This document shows positions 5,447 through 7,304 of a stretch of DNA of 7,304 bases, piece by piece. Source of the stretch: Anaerolineae bacterium (lineage in GTDB: Bacteria > Chloroflexota > Anaerolineae > J102); the NCBI GenBank assembly GCA_015493675.1, contig WGCR01000252.1, positions 1 through 7,304 on the forward strand, in the 5' to 3' direction. Below the pieces are notes generated by a model. The model saw nothing but the letters and a program-made list of their open reading frames with translations. It was not told the DNA's origin and made no database searches. The position numbers were made by a program, and so were the translations under genes. Each line of letters starts with the position of its first letter. Within the stretch, counting starts at the first letter, position 1.

Positions 5447-6748
5447 ATGAAGATCGCCCTGACATCCATCGGCTGCCGCCTGAATGAAGCGGAGATCGCG
5501 ACCTGGGCCCGGGAGTTTCAACTGGCCGGGCATGAGGTGGTGACCGCGTCCGCGGACGCTGATATCCTCATTTTCAACACCTGTGCCGTCACTACCGAAG
5601 CCGCGCGCAAGTCCCGCCAGATCGTCAAACGCCTGCATCGCAATAATCCGGGGGCAAAGCTGGTGGCCACCGGCTGCTACGCCACGCTGGAGCCGGAAAA
5701 GCTGGCCCGGATCATGGGCGTGGATCTGGTGCTTGGCAATGCCGACAAGGACAGGCTGGTGTCGCATCTCACAGGCGAGTGGCATCTGCCCACCATGCCC
5801 GAGCTGGCCACCGAGCCCGGCGCGTCTTATGTGTATCCGGGCAGCCGCACCCGCGCTTTTGTCAAGGTGCAGGATGGCTGCCGCAACCGCTGCACCTTCT
5901 GCATCGTCACAGTGGCCCGCGGCGAGGAGCGCAGCCGCGGCGTCGCCGCCATCGTGGAAGAGATCAATGCTTTGCATCAGGCAGGGTATCAGGAAGCAGT
6001 GCTCACGGGCGTGCATCTGGGCGGGTACGGTTCCGATATCGACGAGAGCCTCTCCTCGCTGGTGCGCGCCATTCTGGCCGATACAGATATTCCCCGCCTG
6101 CGTCTTTCCTCGCTGGAGCCGTGGGACTTGCCCGAACGCTTTTTCGAGCTTTGGCAGAATCCCAGGCTGATGCCCCACCTGCATCTGCCTCTGCAAAGCG
6201 GCAGCGACCGGATTTTGCGGCGCATGGCCCGACGCTACACCGCCGCGGCCTACGCCCGGCTCATCGCCGCGGCCCGCGCCGCCATTCCCGATTTTAATCT
6301 CACCACCGATCTCATCGTCGGGTTTCCCGGCGAAAGTGAGGAGGCGTGGGCTCAGACGGTTGCGTTCGTGCAGCGCATCGGTTTTGGGCATATCCACATC
6401 TTCACTTATTCCACCCGCGCCGGAACCGCGGCCGCCCGTATGCCCAATCAGGTGGCGGGCGCTGTCAAGCGGGACCGCAGCCGTCAGCTCCACGCGCTCG
6501 CCGCCCGCATGAAGGCGCAGATTCTGGGCCGTTATGTGGGGGCGACGCGAAGCGTCCTGTGGGAAGGCCCGGGCGAGAAACTGCCTGCGGGCGATGTGCG
6601 TTGGACCGGCTACACCGAGAATTATCTGCGGGTGGAGACGATGACGCCCGCGGGCCTGAATCTGGAGAATCGCATCCTGCCTGTGCGCCTGACGGGCCTG
6701 GTCGGCGAGCCGCCCGACCGCTTGACGGGCGAGATTGCATTGGCATAA
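5447..6748 (+). CDS. mtaB: tRNA t6A37 methylthiotransferase MtaB
   Basis: MtaB is a cytosolic radical SAM enzyme that adds a methylthio group to C2 of N6-threonylcarbamoyladenosine-37, giving ms2t6A in ANN-decoding tRNAs and supporting decoding accuracy. The 433-residue protein has all three expected modules. The N-terminal UPF0004 domain (1 to ~110) carries C10 (SIGCRLN), C46 (FNTCAVT) and C77 (ATGCYA), ligands of the auxiliary 4Fe-4S cluster. The radical SAM core has C145-RNR-C149-TF-C152 with RGEERSRG after it, then LTGVHLGGYG (187-196), SSLEPWD and HLPLQSGSDRILRRM. The C-terminal TRAM RNA-binding domain spans about 361-418. The SIGCRLN/FNTCAVT signature favours MtaB over MiaB or RimO. The length is typical and no residue is missing. 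The ATG directly follows an extended -10. It may be transcribed independently of the two-component genes. Confidence 0.95.
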   Translation: MKIALTSIGCRLNEAEIATWAREFQLAGHEVVTASADADILIFNTCAVTTEAARKSRQIVKRLHRNNPGAKLVATGCYATLEPEKLARIMGVDLVLGNADKDRLVSHLTGEWHLPTMPELATEPGASYVYPGSRTRAFVKVQDGCRNRCTFCIVTVARGEERSRGVAAIVEEINALHQAGYQEAVLTGVHLGGYGSDIDESLSSLVRAILADTDIPRLRLSSLEPWDLPERFFELWQNPRLMPHLHLPLQSGSDRILRRMARRYTAAAYARLIAAARAAIPDFNLTTDLIVGFPGESEEAWAQTVAFVQRIGFGHIHIFTYSTRAGTAAARMPNQVAGAVKRDRSRQLHALAARMKAQILGRYVGATRSVLWEGPGEKLPAGDVRWTGYTENYLRVETMTPAGLNLENRILPVRLTGLVGEPPDRLTGEIALA

Positions 6749-6791
6749 CGGGTGTATGAGGATACTTTTGCATGACTGTCAGAGTCGGCAG

Positions 6792-6820
6792 TTGACAACG
6801 GCTTTGCGCCGCCTTATGAT
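6792..6820 (+). promoter_or_regulatory. Near-consensus sigma70 promoter
   Basis: TTGACA (6792-6797), exactly 17 nt, TATGAT (6815-6820): the -35 is perfect and the -10 one base off. This is the strongest promoter match in the window. Transcription should begin near 6827, leaving about 47 nt before the TTG start at 6874. TGTCA at 6777-6781 and TGACA at 6793-6797 form a weak inverted repeat over the -35. Confidence 0.7.
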
Positions 6821-6861
6821 AGGGTGAATTGCGTTGTGATGGTGTTTTTTCGAGATTTCAC

Positions 6862-6867
6862 AGGAGG
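6862..6867 (+). promoter_or_regulatory. Perfect Shine-Dalgarno before a TTG start
   Basis: AGGAGG is followed by six nt (TTTTTC) and TTG at 6874. It is the best ribosome-binding site in the window and decides the start of the short RHS-tip ORF, unless the purines merely come from an RHS coding sequence (the same DNA reads HRRFFLFQPD in frame). Confidence 0.5.
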
Positions 6868-6873
6868 TTTTTC

Positions 6874-6920
6874 TTGTTCCAGCCCGACGCCATCGTGCCC
6901 AACCCGGGCGGCCCGCAGAG
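6874..6920 (+). pseudogene. RHS/YD-repeat core tip fragment
   Basis: The frame reads LFQPDAIVPNPGGPQR. This closely matches the conserved end of the RHS core, usually of the form GRFxQPDxIVPxPxxPQ followed by NRYxYVxNNPxxYxDPSGH. Here the second half is absent: after PQ the sequence changes to unrelated, AT-rich DNA, and no YD repeats lie upstream. The segment is GC-rich like the chromosome. It is most simply the stump of a larger RHS gene, or the truncated core segment that starts an orphan tip cassette. Recognition rests on one motif of about 15 residues. Confidence 0.5.
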
Positions 6921-7056
6921 GATGAAACATTTGAGATCTATATCGATGATGATCTTTTCAATTCTGAATTTGGGAATAATCGACGCAGTTTTCTTGGACT
7001 CTTTCTATCGATATGCGCTATCTGGCGCATTGTTCTATTATACTTGGATTACATGA
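6874..7056 (+). CDS. Short ORF: RHS tip fused to hydrophobic tail
   Basis: A 60-codon frame starts at TTG behind a perfect AGGAGG and a strong promoter, so it is likely to be transcribed and could be translated. Residues 1-16 are the RHS-like segment; from MKHLRSISMM onward it is unrelated, fairly hydrophobic (IFSILNLGIIDAVF, YALSGALFYYTWI) and not recognised. Its TGA overlaps the ATG of the next ORF as ATGA, as in coupled genes. A doubt: the alternative frame over 6921-7052 (ETFEIYIDDDLFNSEFGNN and on) looks more protein-like and is in frame with the next ORF, so this frame may be the product of a frameshift or recombination. Function unknown. Confidence 0.3.
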   Translation: MFQPDAIVPNPGGPQRMKHLRSISMMIFSILNLGIIDAVFLDSFYRYALSGALFYYTWIT

Positions 7057-7304
7057 AAATTAAACGTCTACTCTATCTGATAATAGCCCTTGCTGCTATT
7101 CTGGTTTTCTTTCTGCGGCAGACATATTTTGCTGAAAAGTGGCGCTTATATGAGGATAATGATGTCAACTTTGCGGTAGCCTATCCTGCAACCTGGTTTA
7201 AGGATCACTTTTATCACTGCACTACGTGTCAATACATAGACTTGCTAGTAATGGATGTTCCAGTACTGGATAGGATCGAGTTGCGCGTCTATAGTATTAA
7301 TGAG
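7053..7304 (+). CDS. Membrane-anchored protein of unknown function (3' end outside window)
   Basis: Eighty-four codons from an ATG at 7053 remain open to the window edge. The N-terminus is a classic anchor or uncleaved signal: basic MKIKR, then a hydrophobic stretch at about 6-21 (LLYLIIALAAILVFFL). No lipobox is seen. The exported part has EDNDVNFAVAYPATWF (34-49), the YP-x-x-W pattern found near the start of PsbP-like/DUF1795-type domains, plus C56-TT-C59. It overlaps the previous stop (ATGA), suggesting coupling; its own ribosome site is weak (GGA four nt upstream). Codon composition is AT-rich compared with the upstream genes, suggesting transfer. In an RHS context it could be cargo or an immunity protein, but nothing proves that. 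Confidence 0.6.
   Translation, partial: MKIKRLLYLIIALAAILVFFLRQTYFAEKWRLYEDNDVNFAVAYPATWFKDHFYHCTTCQYIDLLVMDVPVLDRIELRVYSINE

Noticed and set aside
6754..6770. GTAT-gagg-ATAC followed by TTTT after mtaB as an intrinsic terminator
   Set aside because: A four-bp A/T-rich stem is too weak and the T-run too short.

Overview
The window looks like a chromosomal segment from a high-GC environmental bacterium, most likely a member of the Chloroflexota (Anaerolineae/Caldilineae-like). This is an inference from gene style (a TIGR03960-type radical SAM protein, a PhoB/ResD-type two-component pair, an MtaB tRNA methylthiotransferase, an RHS-type tip sequence reading QPDAIVPNPGGPQ) and from sparse Shine-Dalgarno use. 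No rRNA or other species marker is present, so the taxonomy is tentative.

Layout. 1-588: no convincing long gene; the stretch is packed with inverted repeats, including a nested perfect palindrome at 271-382, and ends in a possible 20-codon leader ORF and an extended -10 promoter. 589-2304 (+): radical SAM protein with a degenerate B12-binding-like N-terminus and a C-terminal cysteine cluster. 2262-3056 (-): metallo-beta-lactamase-fold hydrolase, convergent with the radical SAM gene and overlapping its 3' end by 43 nt. 3057-3278: divergent control region with a promoter for each side, an inverted repeat over the hydrolase promoter and 11-bp-phased direct repeats upstream of the regulator promoter. 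3279-3968 and 3961-5388 (+): OmpR/PhoB-family response regulator and its membrane histidine kinase, overlapping by 8 nt. 5447-6748 (+): mtaB, with its own -10 element directly before the ATG. 6749-7304: a near-consensus sigma70 promoter and a perfect Shine-Dalgarno lead into a short reading frame that begins with an RHS-core tip fragment, after which base composition drops abruptly (about 38% GC by hand count for 6921-7304, against roughly 60-65% in sampled mtaB lines). A second, membrane-anchored ORF overlaps its stop by ATGA and runs off the window.

How it works together. The regulator and kinase form a self-contained signalling pair that probably autoregulates through the phased repeats. 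The radical SAM protein and MtaB are both iron-sulfur/SAM enzymes but are transcribed separately; MtaB completes the ms2t6A37 modification of ANN-decoding tRNAs. The hydrolase is a stand-alone cytosolic enzyme of unknown substrate. The right edge looks like the start of an accessory region, plausibly an orphan RHS tip/cargo cassette, and is the least ordinary protein-coding part of the window. The most unusual non-coding part is the repeat-rich left end.
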